Position numbers and translations under genes: made by a program. From the NCBI RefSeq assembly GCF_003143975.1, contig NZ_QFVR01000005.1:141191-205190 (forward strand): a DNA stretch of 64,000 bases. The letters are read 5' to 3'. The notes beneath the pieces were generated by a model. The model did not search any database, was not told the DNA's origin, and saw only the letters and a program-made list of their open reading frames with translations. Source of the DNA: Kurthia sibirica (lineage in GTDB: Bacteria; Bacillota; Bacilli; Bacillales_A; Planococcaceae). Positions 7,921-16,305 of the stretch are shown here, piece after piece (position 1 is the stretch's first letter; each line of letters begins with the position of its first letter).

Positions 7921-8442
7921 TTATGATCCGATAAACAAAATAGCATGACTAATTGAGATAAGTAGCGCGGGGTTATCAAACGGACAATCCCCCTCAATTT
8001 GAAGTTCCACTGAAAATTGTTCACTTTCTTCATTATAATCGGCTCGCCAACGTGCCACTTCGTTATTTTCAAATGTAAAAGTAGACCAACCCTCGCGATT
8101 CATATGCAACATCATCATTTGCTCTTTATTTGAAATAGCTAAATCTGGTACTAATTCCTTCCATCCAACATACGCAATTCTATAAAATGGCTTGCCCTCT
8201 TCCATGGCATTAAAATAGATTTTCCCTTTGCGTTGTACTTTTTTACATGATGCAATCGGGTAGCCATCTACTTGTGCATCGATTCGAACAAAATACTTAT
8301 AATCTAAACTTGCATCAATGATTTTTTTTAATACATTACTATATACTCGCTGGAATTGTCCAACCTTTATTTCATTACAAAAAATATCACGCGTCGCTGT
8401 GTTTTTCAAAACACCATCTACTTCATACTTATAAATCTTCAT
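7921..8442 (-). CDS. Tubby/LURP-one-like C-terminal-domain protein (tentative)
   Basis: The 173-residue soluble protein is built of alternating beta strands, with features such as FRIAYVGWKELVPDL and FENNEVARWRAD. Its overall pattern resembles the LURP-one/tubby-C-like barrel proteins of Bacillales (YxjI type), and the assignment rests on that pattern only. It has no signal peptide or catalytic motif. A terminator separates it from the SRPBCC gene upstream, so it is transcribed on its own. Confidence 0.5.
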   Translation of the reverse strand: MKIYKYEVDGVLKNTATRDIFCNEIKVGQFQRVYSNVLKKIIDASLDYKYFVRIDAQVDGYPIASCKKVQRKGKIYFNAMEEGKPFYRIAYVGWKELVPDLAISNKEQMMMLHMNREGWSTFTFENNEVARWRADYNEESEQFSVELQIEGDCPFDNPALLISISHAILFIGS

Positions 8443-8460
8443 TGCATCCGCCTTTATTAA

Positions 8461-8490
8461 AAAAAGGGACCAATAGGTGATCCCTTTTTA
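8461..8490 (-). terminator. Terminator
   Basis: AAAAAGGGA pairs with TCCCTTTTT around an 11-base loop. It lies directly after the stop of the SRPBCC-family gene at 8506. Confidence 0.82.
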
Positions 8491-8505
8491 AAGTGTTTTT
8501 ATGAT

Positions 8506-8952
8506 TTACACTGTAATTGCTACAATCTTATTTGCTACACGTTCTGTTAATACAGACGTTGCTTTTGGTAAGACCGCTAAAAAGAGTGGATTCAATACTG
8601 CACCGGCAATACCGCCTGCCTTTATATCCAAATGGCCTTCCATTGTTGTGTTTGAAGCATCAATTGCAGTCGCCTCAAAATAGCCAGTTCCAGCAAATTT
8701 ATCAGATAAACCTGTTAGATTAAATGAAATTTTTGTTGGCTCCTCAATAGCAGTTATATCTATTTGAACTTCCACTGTTTTTGAAATTTTCCCAACACTA
8801 CCTGCGAACTTCCAAGTTGATTGTGTCTCTGAAATCATTTTATGCTCTCTATAACCAGGCACTAATTTTGCCCATTTTTCCATATCCTTAACAAATGCCC
8901 AAACTTCTTGTTGGTTTACCGCTACTGATGTTTTATGTGATGCTGATGCCAT
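8506..8952 (-). CDS. CoxG-like SRPBCC family protein
   Basis: The 148-residue protein has the START/SRPBCC helix-grip layout of CoxG-type proteins: VNQQEVWAFVKDMEKWAKLV.. at the N-terminus, a central beta sheet (STWKFAGSVGKISKTVEVQI), and a long C-terminal helix. Such proteins bind hydrophobic ligands or membranes, but no molybdenum hydroxylase genes are nearby to suggest the classical CoxG context. The start is ATG, and the gene is monocistronic with its own terminator. Confidence 0.75.
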   Translation of the reverse strand: MASASHKTSVAVNQQEVWAFVKDMEKWAKLVPGYREHKMISETQSTWKFAGSVGKISKTVEVQIDITAIEEPTKISFNLTGLSDKFAGTGYFEATAIDASNTTMEGHLDIKAGGIAGAVLNPLFLAVLPKATSVLTERVANKIVAITV

Positions 8953-9032
8953 TGTAAATCACTACTTTCTCTCTAATGTAATTTCTATTCTATTATAGTA
9001 GTTATACAAGAAAATTGCATGTATTTAAGTAG

Positions 9033-10280
9033 TTATTCACGAATTTGTCCATTTCCTTCAATAAAATATTTCGTTGATGTTAACGCTGTTAGCCCCATTG
9101 GTCCACGTGCATGTAGTTTTTGTGTACTAATCCCAATTTCAGCACCGTATCCAAATTCAAAACCATCTGTAAAACGTGTAGAGGCATTGTGATAGACTGC
9201 TGCTGCATCAACTGATTTTGTGAAATAGGTTGCATGTTCTACAGAGGGGGTAATGATTGCTTCTGAATGTTTTGTACCATATTGATTTATATGAGCAATT
9301 GCCTCATCTAAACAATCGACAACTTTGATGCTCATCGCCATCGCCAAATACTCTGTCGACCAATCTTCTTCCGTAGCAGGAATAATTTGTGGTGACAGCC
9401 CGCAAATTATTTCATCGCCATATAGTGTAATATCCGCTGCTAAAAGTTGTGCGACTAGCTGTGCTGTAAAATTCTGATTCCAGCGCGAGTGAATCAATAA
9501 ACTTTCCGCTGCGTTACATACGGATGTTCGATGTGTTTTCGCATTTAAGACAATTTTTTCTGCCATCAAATAATCCGCATCTTCATCAATAAAAACATGG
9601 CAATTCCCCGCCCCTGTTTCTAATACCGGCACTGTGGATTGGGCAACTACCGTGTCAATTAAAGTTTTACTACCGCGAGGAATTAACACATCTAAAAACT
9701 CTTTTAGTGTAAATAGTTCAGCAGCTGTTTTGCGTGATGTATCTTCAATCAATTGTACTGCTTCTTTTGGTAGGCTTGAATTTTCTAGAGCATGATGAAT
9801 GGACTTCACGATAGCAATATTCGACTGTTTTGCACTGGAGCTGCCACGTAACACAACGGCATTCCCCGTTTTAAGTGCAAGTGTTGCTGCATCGACAGTA
9901 ACATTTGGCCGCGCTTCATAGATCATCCCAATAACACCTAAAGGTACGCGACGTTTTTCGATATGCAGACCATTTTCCTTATCGATTTCTTCCAACACTT
10001 CAGCAATTGGATCCTGTAAATCAACGAGTAATAATACCGCATCATGTATAGCAACTAAGCGTTCATGATTAATCATAATGCGATCTAAAATCGATTCAGA
10101 TAATCCTTTGTTACGCCCCTGTTGTAGGTCCAAATTATTCGCTTCAATAATCAACTGTTCATCCTTGAGTAACTGGTCAGCAATTTTTGTTAAAGCTTCA
10201 TTTTTTTGCACCGTCGTACAATTATTCATGACAAAGCTTGCTTTTTTTGCTATACGACCCTTTTCATATACTTCTGACAT
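9033..10280 (-). CDS. proA: Glutamate-5-semialdehyde dehydrogenase (gamma-glutamyl phosphate reductase)
   Basis: ProA reduces gamma-glutamyl phosphate to glutamate semialdehyde with NADPH, the second step of proline synthesis. The 415-residue length is normal for the family. Visible motifs are MIYEARPNVTVDAA, the nucleotide-binding region GNAVVLRGSSSAK, and the catalytic Cys in HRTSVCNAAESLL. The C-terminal signature is EIGISTQKLHARGPMGL. The proB stop codon is immediately followed by this ATG, so the genes are co-translated. The operon is controlled by the proline-type T-box upstream of proB. The third enzyme is encoded separately at 43040. Confidence 0.97.
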   Translation of the reverse strand: MSEVYEKGRIAKKASFVMNNCTTVQKNEALTKIADQLLKDEQLIIEANNLDLQQGRNKGLSESILDRIMINHERLVAIHDAVLLLVDLQDPIAEVLEEIDKENGLHIEKRRVPLGVIGMIYEARPNVTVDAATLALKTGNAVVLRGSSSAKQSNIAIVKSIHHALENSSLPKEAVQLIEDTSRKTAAELFTLKEFLDVLIPRGSKTLIDTVVAQSTVPVLETGAGNCHVFIDEDADYLMAEKIVLNAKTHRTSVCNAAESLLIHSRWNQNFTAQLVAQLLAADITLYGDEIICGLSPQIIPATEEDWSTEYLAMAMSIKVVDCLDEAIAHINQYGTKHSEAIITPSVEHATYFTKSVDAAAVYHNASTRFTDGFEFGYGAEIGISTQKLHARGPMGLTALTSTKYFIEGNGQIRE

Positions 10281-11384
10281 TTAGATTTCCTCCTTTAGAG
10301 TGGCTACAAATCGATCTCGATGAATCACAACGGTATTGATTTGGGTTAATTCCTGCGTTTTTTTCCCCATTGCCTGTTGTAATTGTTGCGCGCTATATAA
10401 AGTCTCCCCTTTACCTAGTAATACTCTTTCTCGATAGACTTCTACAACATCTCCAGCTTCAAAATCACCATGCACTAAATACACACCTGCTGGTAGTAGA
10501 CTTTTCCCTTTTTCCAACAAAGCTTCTTCCGCTCCACGATCAATATAGATAGCACCAACAGATTCAGAAAATAATGAAATCCATTGTTTTTTTGACGATA
10601 ATGCTTGCTGGTGTGCCGCTTCAATGTATGTACCGTCCCCATCACCACATAAAATTTCCAGTAGTTTTCCCTTACCAGACCCACTACCAATAAACACTTT
10701 TACACCAAGGTCAAATGCAGTTTTAGCGGCAAATAATTTAGACTGCATCCCACCAGTACCCATTTTTGAACCTTCGGCCGTAGCATAGCCTAATAATTCC
10801 TCCGTTATTTCTGTCAGATGATCAAAGCGAATCGCCGATGCATCTTTTTTAGGATTAGCACTATATAAGCCATTAATATCAGTCAAAATAATCAGCTGAT
10901 TTGCATGGACTAGACCACTAACTAAGGCCGACAACATATCATTGTCACCAAATGTTAATTCCTTGACTGATACAGTATCATTTTCATTAATAATTGGTAA
11001 TATATCTCTTTCCAATAATTCTTCAATTGTCTGTTGCGCATTTTGATAACTCACTTGTGATTGAAAATCTGTACGTGTCAACAACAATTGTGCTGGTGTA
11101 ATATGATGCATAGCAAGCGCCTCGGCATATGCTTGCATTAATAAGCCCTGACCAACAGCAGCTGCGCCTTGACGGCCTTTTAAGGTAACTGGTTTTTGTG
11201 TATACCCCATCTGTTTAAAACCACAAGCTACAGCCCCTGAAGAGACGAGTACAACTTCTCTTCTTTGTTTTTTCAACTCCGCAATTGCTGCCACATGATC
11301 GCGTAATTTATCATAATCAATTTCGCCATTACTATTCGTTAAACTGCTGCTACCAATTTTTACTACAATGCGATTTTTCTCCAT
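10281..11384 (-). CDS. proB: Glutamate 5-kinase
   Basis: ProB phosphorylates glutamate using ATP, the first and feedback-regulated step of proline synthesis. The 367-residue protein has an amino-acid-kinase domain (IVVKIGSSSLTN, VSSGAVACG, INENDTV, FGDNDMLSALV, GTGGMQSKL) followed by a C-terminal PUA domain from about residue 275. It is the first gene after the T-box leader. Without proC in the operon, the layout matches the proBA arrangement of Bacillales. Confidence 0.97.
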   Translation of the reverse strand: MEKNRIVVKIGSSSLTNSNGEIDYDKLRDHVAAIAELKKQRREVVLVSSGAVACGFKQMGYTQKPVTLKGRQGAAAVGQGLLMQAYAEALAMHHITPAQLLLTRTDFQSQVSYQNAQQTIEELLERDILPIINENDTVSVKELTFGDNDMLSALVSGLVHANQLIILTDINGLYSANPKKDASAIRFDHLTEITEELLGYATAEGSKMGTGGMQSKLFAAKTAFDLGVKVFIGSGSGKGKLLEILCGDGDGTYIEAAHQQALSSKKQWISLFSESVGAIYIDRGAEEALLEKGKSLLPAGVYLVHGDFEAGDVVEVYRERVLLGKGETLYSAQQLQQAMGKKTQELTQINTVVIHRDRFVATLKEEI

Positions 11385-11404
11385 TTTTCAATCCTCCAAA
11401 TAAT

Positions 11405-11645
11405 ATAAAAAGCCCTTTTCATCCTCATATTTAAGGACGAAAAGGGCTTATTCGCGGTACCACCTTAGTTGAATAATAGCTATTATTCCACTCATCTCAT
11501 AACGCTTGAGTCTGCGCCTATGTTTGCATAGGAGCTGGGTAAGTAGGTTCGAGATCGCTTTTATATCCTCCCTTTCAGCCGATGGAGAGAACTCTCTACA
11601 AAAAAGTAATGATCTGTACTATTCTTCCGTACACTAGTATATTAA
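11405..11645 (-). promoter_or_regulatory. T-box leader, proline-type
   Basis: The minus strand carries the conserved T-box sequence AAGGTGGTACCGCG (about 11453-11466). It is followed by a strong terminator hairpin with AAGCCCTTTTC arms (11410-11420 and 11439-11449) and a short T-run. Upstream, the stem I region contains GAACCTAC. The triplet CCT at 11545-11547, followed by A, sits in the position expected for the specifier and is a proline codon, which agrees with the proBA genes downstream. Uncharged tRNA-Pro should allow readthrough. The specifier choice is by context, not by a folded model. Confidence 0.9.
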
Positions 11646-11827
11646 ATCAATTATCGGTGAAGATTCTATTCTTGTCAATATTATCTGTTAATTTATGAAC
11701 AAAGAAAAAACCATAGCCACTAATATAGGCCATTACTATAACTAGTAAAAAAGCACGCACTTAAATAATCTATAGTTAACACAATCTATTCGTTTCACTC
11801 ATTTGACAAAAAGTGCGTGAATTGGAC

Positions 11828-11857
11828 GAGGGCTTCATCCGATTGGATGAAGCCCTC
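11828..11857. terminator. 13-bp hairpin
   Basis: GAGGGCTTCATCC and its complement flank a 4-base loop. It has only a weak T-run. It lies in the roughly 500-base gap between the T-box leader and the SH3 protein gene and could terminate minus-strand transcription from that gene. Confidence 0.55.
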
Positions 11858-11883
11858 TTAATATGACATACTAACTGCTTTTT

Positions 11884-12040
11884 TTATTTTAATTTAATCT
11901 CAACCCGATCATCCGGGGAATATTTAAACTTCTTTACTTGCCGCGGTAAAAATCCACTGTCCTTTTCTAACCTAAGCAACGTAAACCCTACCTGCTTTTA
12001 CGTCCTTGTGACCCTATAGTCACGCCAGTGTGAATAAGTA
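11884..12040 (-). pseudogene. Possible decayed coding remnant
   Basis: One minus-strand frame ends LPRQVKKFKYSPDDRVEIKLK with a stop at 11884-11886. Upstream of about 12000 it is broken by stops and shifts. The composition is protein-like, but I cannot assign a family. No start or ribosome binding site is present. Confidence 0.25.
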
Positions 12041-12143
12041 TCCTCAAAAATTATATAAGAATTGCCAAAATTTACAATCAGTTATTGCCCTAATGAACAT
12101 TTTCTCATAACTACATGTTTTTGTCAAGCTCTCACATTTTTTA

Positions 12144-13757
12144 TTACTTTACACTCCATAACTCAAATAAAGTTTCTTTTGGTGTCATCACTTTAATAAC
12201 ACCGTATTTCGGTGCAAAATAAACGGTCTTCGTGAGTTTACCTAAGTGGTTATAATGTTTTTGAACAACCGTATTGTCAAATGTACCTGCTTTTACTTTT
12301 GCCTTATAGTCAATTGATGCGATTCTTGAATAACCTTCTTTTAATGAACCATCTGTTGCCCCTTTAAAGATTGGTCCTTCTAAATAGTAACCGTAACCAT
12401 TATCGTAGTTAATGAAGGCATAGCTATCATTTGTGATTGTTTCACTATGAGTAAAACCTTTTGCTGGATTTCCCCATTTAACGATATTTTTTTCGTTTTT
12501 TTGGAAGTATGTTTTTAATGAACCATAGTCAATATCAAAAACGGTATAACTCAGATTCGTATCACGCTTAAACGATACATCTTTTGCTTTTGATACATAG
12601 TCATTACTGACATAACCATAGCCCTTATTAAATTTAATCTTTGTCCAAGTTGCTGTTTGAGCAATTACATCTAATTTTTTATTTTGAGCAATCTTACCCA
12701 AAAGTGGCGATGAAGTTGATGCTGACTTTCTAATATTCAAATCTGTTGATAATGTAGGAATTGCATAGTAATCACCTTTTAACACTACTTCTGTATCTGA
12801 TGGTTTTAATGTTTTTTTGTAAATATAAGCACTAAAAACATAGCCATATCCTTTATTAAACTTTATTTTAGACCAATCTTTTTTATAGGAAACAACTTCC
12901 ACTTTTCCTTGATCAGGAATCGTGCCTAATAATTTTGAAGCAGTTGTAGCTGATGTGCGTACATTTAACGGTATTTTAGCACCAGCATTTACATAATAGG
13001 TTGTTACTGGAACCACAGCTGGTTTCGTAGATTTTTTAGGATCTTCTTTTTTCAAATACATACTATAAACATAAGCTGTACTCGATTTATATTTAATTTT
13101 AGACCATGTTTTACCATAGGTAATGACCTGAACTTTTTCCGCATATTTAATTGTCCCTAATAATTCAGATGATGTCGACTCACTTTTACGGACATTGAGC
13201 GGGGTTTTTCCGGCATCTACATAATAGGTTTTCGTTGGTAATACCTCTGATGGTTTTAATACTTTTACAGGGTTTGTTTTTACAATGTATTTACTTGAAA
13301 CATAGGCTGTACTCGATTTATATTTGATCTTAGTCCAACTTTTCCCTACATTATATACTTGTAATTTTTCACCATATTTTAATTTACCAAGTAATGGAGA
13401 TGAAGTTGATGCTGATTTACGAATATTTAACGGTGTTTTAGCACCAGCATTCACATAATATGTGGTGAGAGCCAGTGGATTTTTTGTTGTTAAATAAGCT
13501 GTGGATACATAACCATATTTTTCTTTAAACTTTATTTTAGCCCAATTATTTTTCGTGGAAATTACTGTAACTTTTGTTTTGTTTTTTAAAACACCTAATT
13601 TTTTTGATGTTATACTTGCTGCTTGACGGACATTCAAATCCATACCACTTACTTTTACGTATTGCGCAGTAGATGTTGCTGAAACAGTCGTATCCGATAG
13701 CTGAAGTAATCCAATTGACAAAGTTAGAGCTGTGGAAAATATAACAATTTTTCTCAT
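12144..13757 (-). CDS. Secreted protein with five SH3b repeats
   Basis: A signal peptide (about 1-27, ending TVSA) is followed by five bacterial SH3 domains, at about residues 33-91, 100-160, 178-236, 251-309 and 328-388. Each has the pattern LN(V/I)R.S.....LG....K.....W.KIKF...YV. They are joined by short Pro/Lys/Thr linkers. The C-terminal 150 residues form a separate domain I do not recognise. SH3b repeats bind cell-wall peptides, so the protein is probably retained at the wall. No catalytic domain of the amidase or NlpC/P60 type is visible. The gene appears monocistronic. Confidence 0.85.
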   Translation of the reverse strand: MRKIVIFSTALTLSIGLLQLSDTTVSATSTAQYVKVSGMDLNVRQAASITSKKLGVLKNKTKVTVISTKNNWAKIKFKEKYGYVSTAYLTTKNPLALTTYYVNAGAKTPLNIRKSASTSSPLLGKLKYGEKLQVYNVGKSWTKIKYKSSTAYVSSKYIVKTNPVKVLKPSEVLPTKTYYVDAGKTPLNVRKSESTSSELLGTIKYAEKVQVITYGKTWSKIKYKSSTAYVYSMYLKKEDPKKSTKPAVVPVTTYYVNAGAKIPLNVRTSATTASKLLGTIPDQGKVEVVSYKKDWSKIKFNKGYGYVFSAYIYKKTLKPSDTEVVLKGDYYAIPTLSTDLNIRKSASTSSPLLGKIAQNKKLDVIAQTATWTKIKFNKGYGYVSNDYVSKAKDVSFKRDTNLSYTVFDIDYGSLKTYFQKNEKNIVKWGNPAKGFTHSETITNDSYAFINYDNGYGYYLEGPIFKGATDGSLKEGYSRIASIDYKAKVKAGTFDNTVVQKHYNHLGKLTKTVYFAPKYGVIKVMTPKETLFELWSVK

Positions 13758-13971
13758 TCTTTAGTCCTCCATTAATTTGTATATACTGCTTTTCTTTACA
13801 AATATTGATTATATATTGAAAAATTATGCATTTATATACTTTTGATGGACTTTCGAACTAAAGGTATATGACAAAAATATTTAATTAGTTATATTATCAC
13901 TATATCTTCTCCTTACACTCGCACCTATAGACATATAGAACTTAATAATAGTCGGGTAATTAATAGAAATA

Positions 13972-14451
13972 CTAACAATCACTTTTTTGTAATATTATTT
14001 GCAGATTAGCCATTTCAATAGCAGATACTGCACAGTCATAGCCTTTATTGCCAGCTTTTGTACCTGCTCTTTCAATTGCTTGCTCAATACTTTCAGTCGT
14101 GACAACGCCAAAAATAACTGGTAAGTTTTGCTCTAAAGCTACCATCGCAATTCCTTTTGCTGCTTCATTGCAAACATAGTCATAATGAGATGTTGCTCCT
14201 CGAATGACTGTCCCAAGACCAATGATGGCATCGTATTTTTTGTAATGAACAAGTTGTTTTGCCATATAAGGAATTTCAAAAGCACCTGGTACTTTCACCA
14301 CGTCAATATGTTCACTTTTCACGCCATGTCTCGTCAGACCTTCGATTGCTCCATCAAGCAGCTTCGCAGTAATAAAATCATTAAAACGCCCCACTACTAT
14401 CCCTATTTTCAATTGTGTTCCGATTAATTGTGATTCAATGATATTAACCAT
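13972..14451 (-). CDS. ribH: 6,7-dimethyl-8-ribityllumazine synthase
   Basis: RibH condenses 5-amino-6-ribitylaminouracil with dihydroxybutanone phosphate to give the lumazine precursor of riboflavin. The 159-residue length is typical. Motifs seen are [40 protein letters not shown] with the catalytic His, and [15 protein letters not shown]. It is the last gene of ribE-ribB-ribH, two bases after ribB, so its ribosome binding site lies inside ribB. Confidence 0.97.
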   Translation of the reverse strand: MVNIIESQLIGTQLKIGIVVGRFNDFITAKLLDGAIEGLTRHGVKSEHIDVVKVPGAFEIPYMAKQLVHYKKYDAIIGLGTVIRGATSHYDYVCNEAAKGIAMVALEQNLPVIFGVVTTESIEQAIERAGTKAGNKGYDCAVSAIEMANLQIILQKSDC

Positions 14452-14453
14452 TA

Positions 14454-15068
14454 TTATTTCCCCATTTCTATTTTAGTTATTGTCAAAAATGCTGTTAATT
14501 CGATGATTGTCACCGTTGTTAAGTTATGGCTCTGTGCATAAAGAGCCAGTGAATCTCCTGCAAGCATAATGCCATCGTCGCCCATAATCTCGCAGATTAT
14601 AGCCACCTCTTGCGCTTTACATAATTTTGCAAAATCGATGGCAGCTTCCGTATGTCCAGCACGCGCTGCAACCCCTCCAGCATTTGCTATTAACGGAAAA
14701 ACATGACCTGGGCGTCTAAAGTGATCGGCTGCATTATGTGGCTGCATTAATGCTTGTATTGTCAATAAACGATCTGCAGCGCTAATTCCTGTCGTTGTGT
14801 TAATATGATCAATGCTCACGGTAAAAGCTGTACCATGATTATCAGTATTTTTTTCGACCATTGGATGTAAGTTCAAATGATGGGCAATTTGTGCAGAGAC
14901 AGGCGTACAAATTAAACCGCGTCCTTCCTTTGCCATAAAAGCGATTGTATCCGTCGTAGCAAATTCTGCGAGCGCCACGAGATCACCTTCATTTTCTCTC
15001 CCAATGTCATCTGTTACAATAATCATTTTCCCTTGTTTCAAATCATTTATAGCTGCTTCTATTGTCAT
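14454..15068 (-). CDS. ribB: 3,4-dihydroxy-2-butanone-4-phosphate synthase, monofunctional
   Basis: RibB converts ribulose 5-phosphate into the four-carbon unit used by RibH. The ATG at 15066-15068 follows AGGAGTGAGG and is preferred over an ATG 42 bases upstream. The 204-residue protein has [37 protein letters not shown] and [14 protein letters not shown], all active-site regions. It stops where the DHBP domain ends. Most Firmicutes have a bifunctional RibBA of about 400 residues, and the GTP cyclohydrolase II half is absent here and not encoded next door. Confidence 0.95.
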   Translation of the reverse strand: MTIEAAINDLKQGKMIIVTDDIGRENEGDLVALAEFATTDTIAFMAKEGRGLICTPVSAQIAHHLNLHPMVEKNTDNHGTAFTVSIDHINTTTGISAADRLLTIQALMQPHNAADHFRRPGHVFPLIANAGGVAARAGHTEAAIDFAKLCKAQEVAIICEIMGDDGIMLAGDSLALYAQSHNLTTVTIIELTAFLTITKIEMGK

Positions 15069-15078
15069 TTCCTCACTC

Positions 15079-15699
15079 CTAAAATCCATTTTTTCGTAAA
15101 AATTCCTCATCGATTACTACGCTTTTTTGTCGAATAGATTTACTGACATAATCAACTTCAATATTCACTTCATCTCCCATTTTTTTAGCGTGTAAAATAG
15201 TTTGTGCAAATGTATGTGGGATAATTGAAACAGTACATGTAGTCGTTGTCACATAGAAAATCGTCAAACTAATACCATCAATTGTAATCGACCCTTTGAC
15301 GATCAATTGTTGCGCAATATTCGATGTGACGCGTATCGTCAATAAAATTTGTTGTGCGTCTTTTTTTATTTTTATAATTTTGCCGATGTCATCAACATGA
15401 CCGCTTACAATATGACCACCAAAACGATCATTTAACTGCATTGCACGTTCTAAATTGACTGGCTGTTGTACAGTTAGATGCTTGAACGTCGTATGACGAT
15501 ATGTTTCCGGCATAATATCCGCTTCAAAATACTTGATTGTAATTTTACTTGCTGTTAGGCATACACCATTGACTGCCACTGAATCACCTAACTTTAAATC
15601 ACTTAAAATATGTTGCGCTGAAATGACAACACGCATTTTTTCGCCGATTTTTCTCATATTTTGTAATTGCCCTACTTCCTCAATAATGCCTGTAAACAT
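15079..15699 (-). CDS. ribE: Riboflavin synthase, alpha chain
   Basis: RibE dismutates two lumazine molecules to riboflavin plus ribitylaminouracil. The ATG at 15697-15699 follows AAAGGAGA and gives the canonical N-terminus MFTGIIEEVG. Two lumazine-binding repeats are visible: residues 1-95 with DSVAVNGVCLTA, and about 96-200 with FGGHIVSGHVDDIG and GSITIDGISLT. The total of 206 residues is normal. It is the first gene of the operon and lies directly behind the third terminator of the triple FMN riboswitch leader. ribD, which normally precedes it in Bacillus, is missing. Confidence 0.97.
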   Translation of the reverse strand: MFTGIIEEVGQLQNMRKIGEKMRVVISAQHILSDLKLGDSVAVNGVCLTASKITIKYFEADIMPETYRHTTFKHLTVQQPVNLERAMQLNDRFGGHIVSGHVDDIGKIIKIKKDAQQILLTIRVTSNIAQQLIVKGSITIDGISLTIFYVTTTTCTVSIIPHTFAQTILHAKKMGDEVNIEVDYVSKSIRQKSVVIDEEFLRKNGF

Positions 15700-15734
15700 A
15701 GCTATTCTCCTTTCTTTCCACAAAATTTGTACAA

Positions 15735-15774
15735 GAAAAAACTCCCGAACAATAGATTTCGGAAGTTGGGAGTT
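15735..15774 (-). terminator. Riboswitch-controlled terminator before ribE
   Basis: AACTCCC (minus strand) pairs with GGGAGTT and is followed by a T-run. An inner alternative stem TTCCGAA/TTCGGGA is also possible. The CTCCC of its 5' arm can pair with GGGAG at the 3' edge of the nearest FMN aptamer, which would form an antiterminator. Confidence 0.82.
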
Positions 15775-15842
15775 TAGAAAACGGCAGCAAGAAATAAGCC
15801 TATTGAAATATGTTTTTTTCCAATAAGTTCTTCATTTTCTTC

Positions 15843-15968
15843 GTCTTTCTCCCATCCAGACTATACTGTCGGCCTTGGATTCTCACCAAGTCCTGCTCGT
15901 TAAAGCTCACGGGCTTAGAGCATATGCTCATCACCGTCGATTGGGAATTTCACCCGACCCCGAAAGAC
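15843..15968 (-). promoter_or_regulatory. FMN riboswitch (RFN element), copy 1, nearest ribE
   Basis: The minus strand shows the whole RFN core: TTCGGGGTCGGGTGAAATTC near the 5' end and GCCGACAGTATAGTCTGGAT near the 3' end. The closing helix P1 is GTCTTTC with GAAAGAC, differing from the other two copies on both strands. The P3-region palindrome reads GAGCATATGCTC. When bound to FMN it should favour the terminator at 15735-15774. Confidence 0.95.
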
Positions 15969-15974
15969 TATTCA

Positions 15975-16023
15975 ATTTTTTACATAAAAAAACCTACTCG
16001 GCTAAAGTGCTGAATAGGTTCAT
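15975..16023 (-). terminator. Terminator between FMN riboswitch copies 2 and 1
   Basis: On the minus strand AACCTATTC pairs with GAGTAGGTT (nine pairs, one G-U) and is followed by seven T. It is the best terminator of the leader and belongs to riboswitch copy 2. Confidence 0.85.
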
Positions 16024-16050
16024 CAGGAAAAATGCATACGTAAATAAGCT

Positions 16051-16073
16051 TGAAAAAACAGTGTTTTTTCAAT
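16051..16073. repeat. 10-bp hairpin after FMN riboswitch copy 2
   Basis: TTGAAAAAAC and GTTTTTTCAA flank a 3-base loop just downstream (minus strand) of copy 2. It could form part of its antiterminator/terminator switch. Confidence 0.5.
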
Positions 16074-16078
16074 TTTCC

Positions 16079-16200
16079 CCTTCTCCCATCCAGACTATAC
16101 TGTCGGCCTTGGATTCTCACCAAGTCCTGCTCGTTAAAGCTCACGGGCTTAGAGCATGCGCTCATCACCGTCGATTGGGAATTTCACCCGACCCCGAAGG
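16079..16200 (-). promoter_or_regulatory. FMN riboswitch (RFN element), copy 2, middle
   Basis: The full RFN core is present and, apart from one base (CCC versus CTC near the 3' edge), identical to copy 3. P1 is CCTTC with GAAGG. It is about 230 bases from each neighbour and has its own downstream terminator at 15975-16023. Confidence 0.95.
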
Positions 16201-16223
16201 TTATCTATGTAATTTTTACAAAG

Positions 16224-16250
16224 AAAAAAGACCATCAAAAAAGAGGGTCT
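16224..16250 (-). terminator. Terminator between FMN riboswitch copies 3 and 2
   Basis: AGACC pairs with GGTCT around a 12-base loop, followed on the minus strand by six T. The stem is short, so it may be leakier than the other two. Confidence 0.65.
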
Positions 16251-16305
16251 AAGAAAAGGGTTGAAAAAATAAGCCTAACTCGCTATGCGAATTAAACAAA
16301 CTTGC

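Noticed and set aside
15875..16295. Plus-strand reading frames of 81-125 codons through the riboflavin leader
   Set aside because: They exist only because the FMN aptamer is repeated; the encoded repeats are the reverse complement of the RFN element, with no ribosome binding site.
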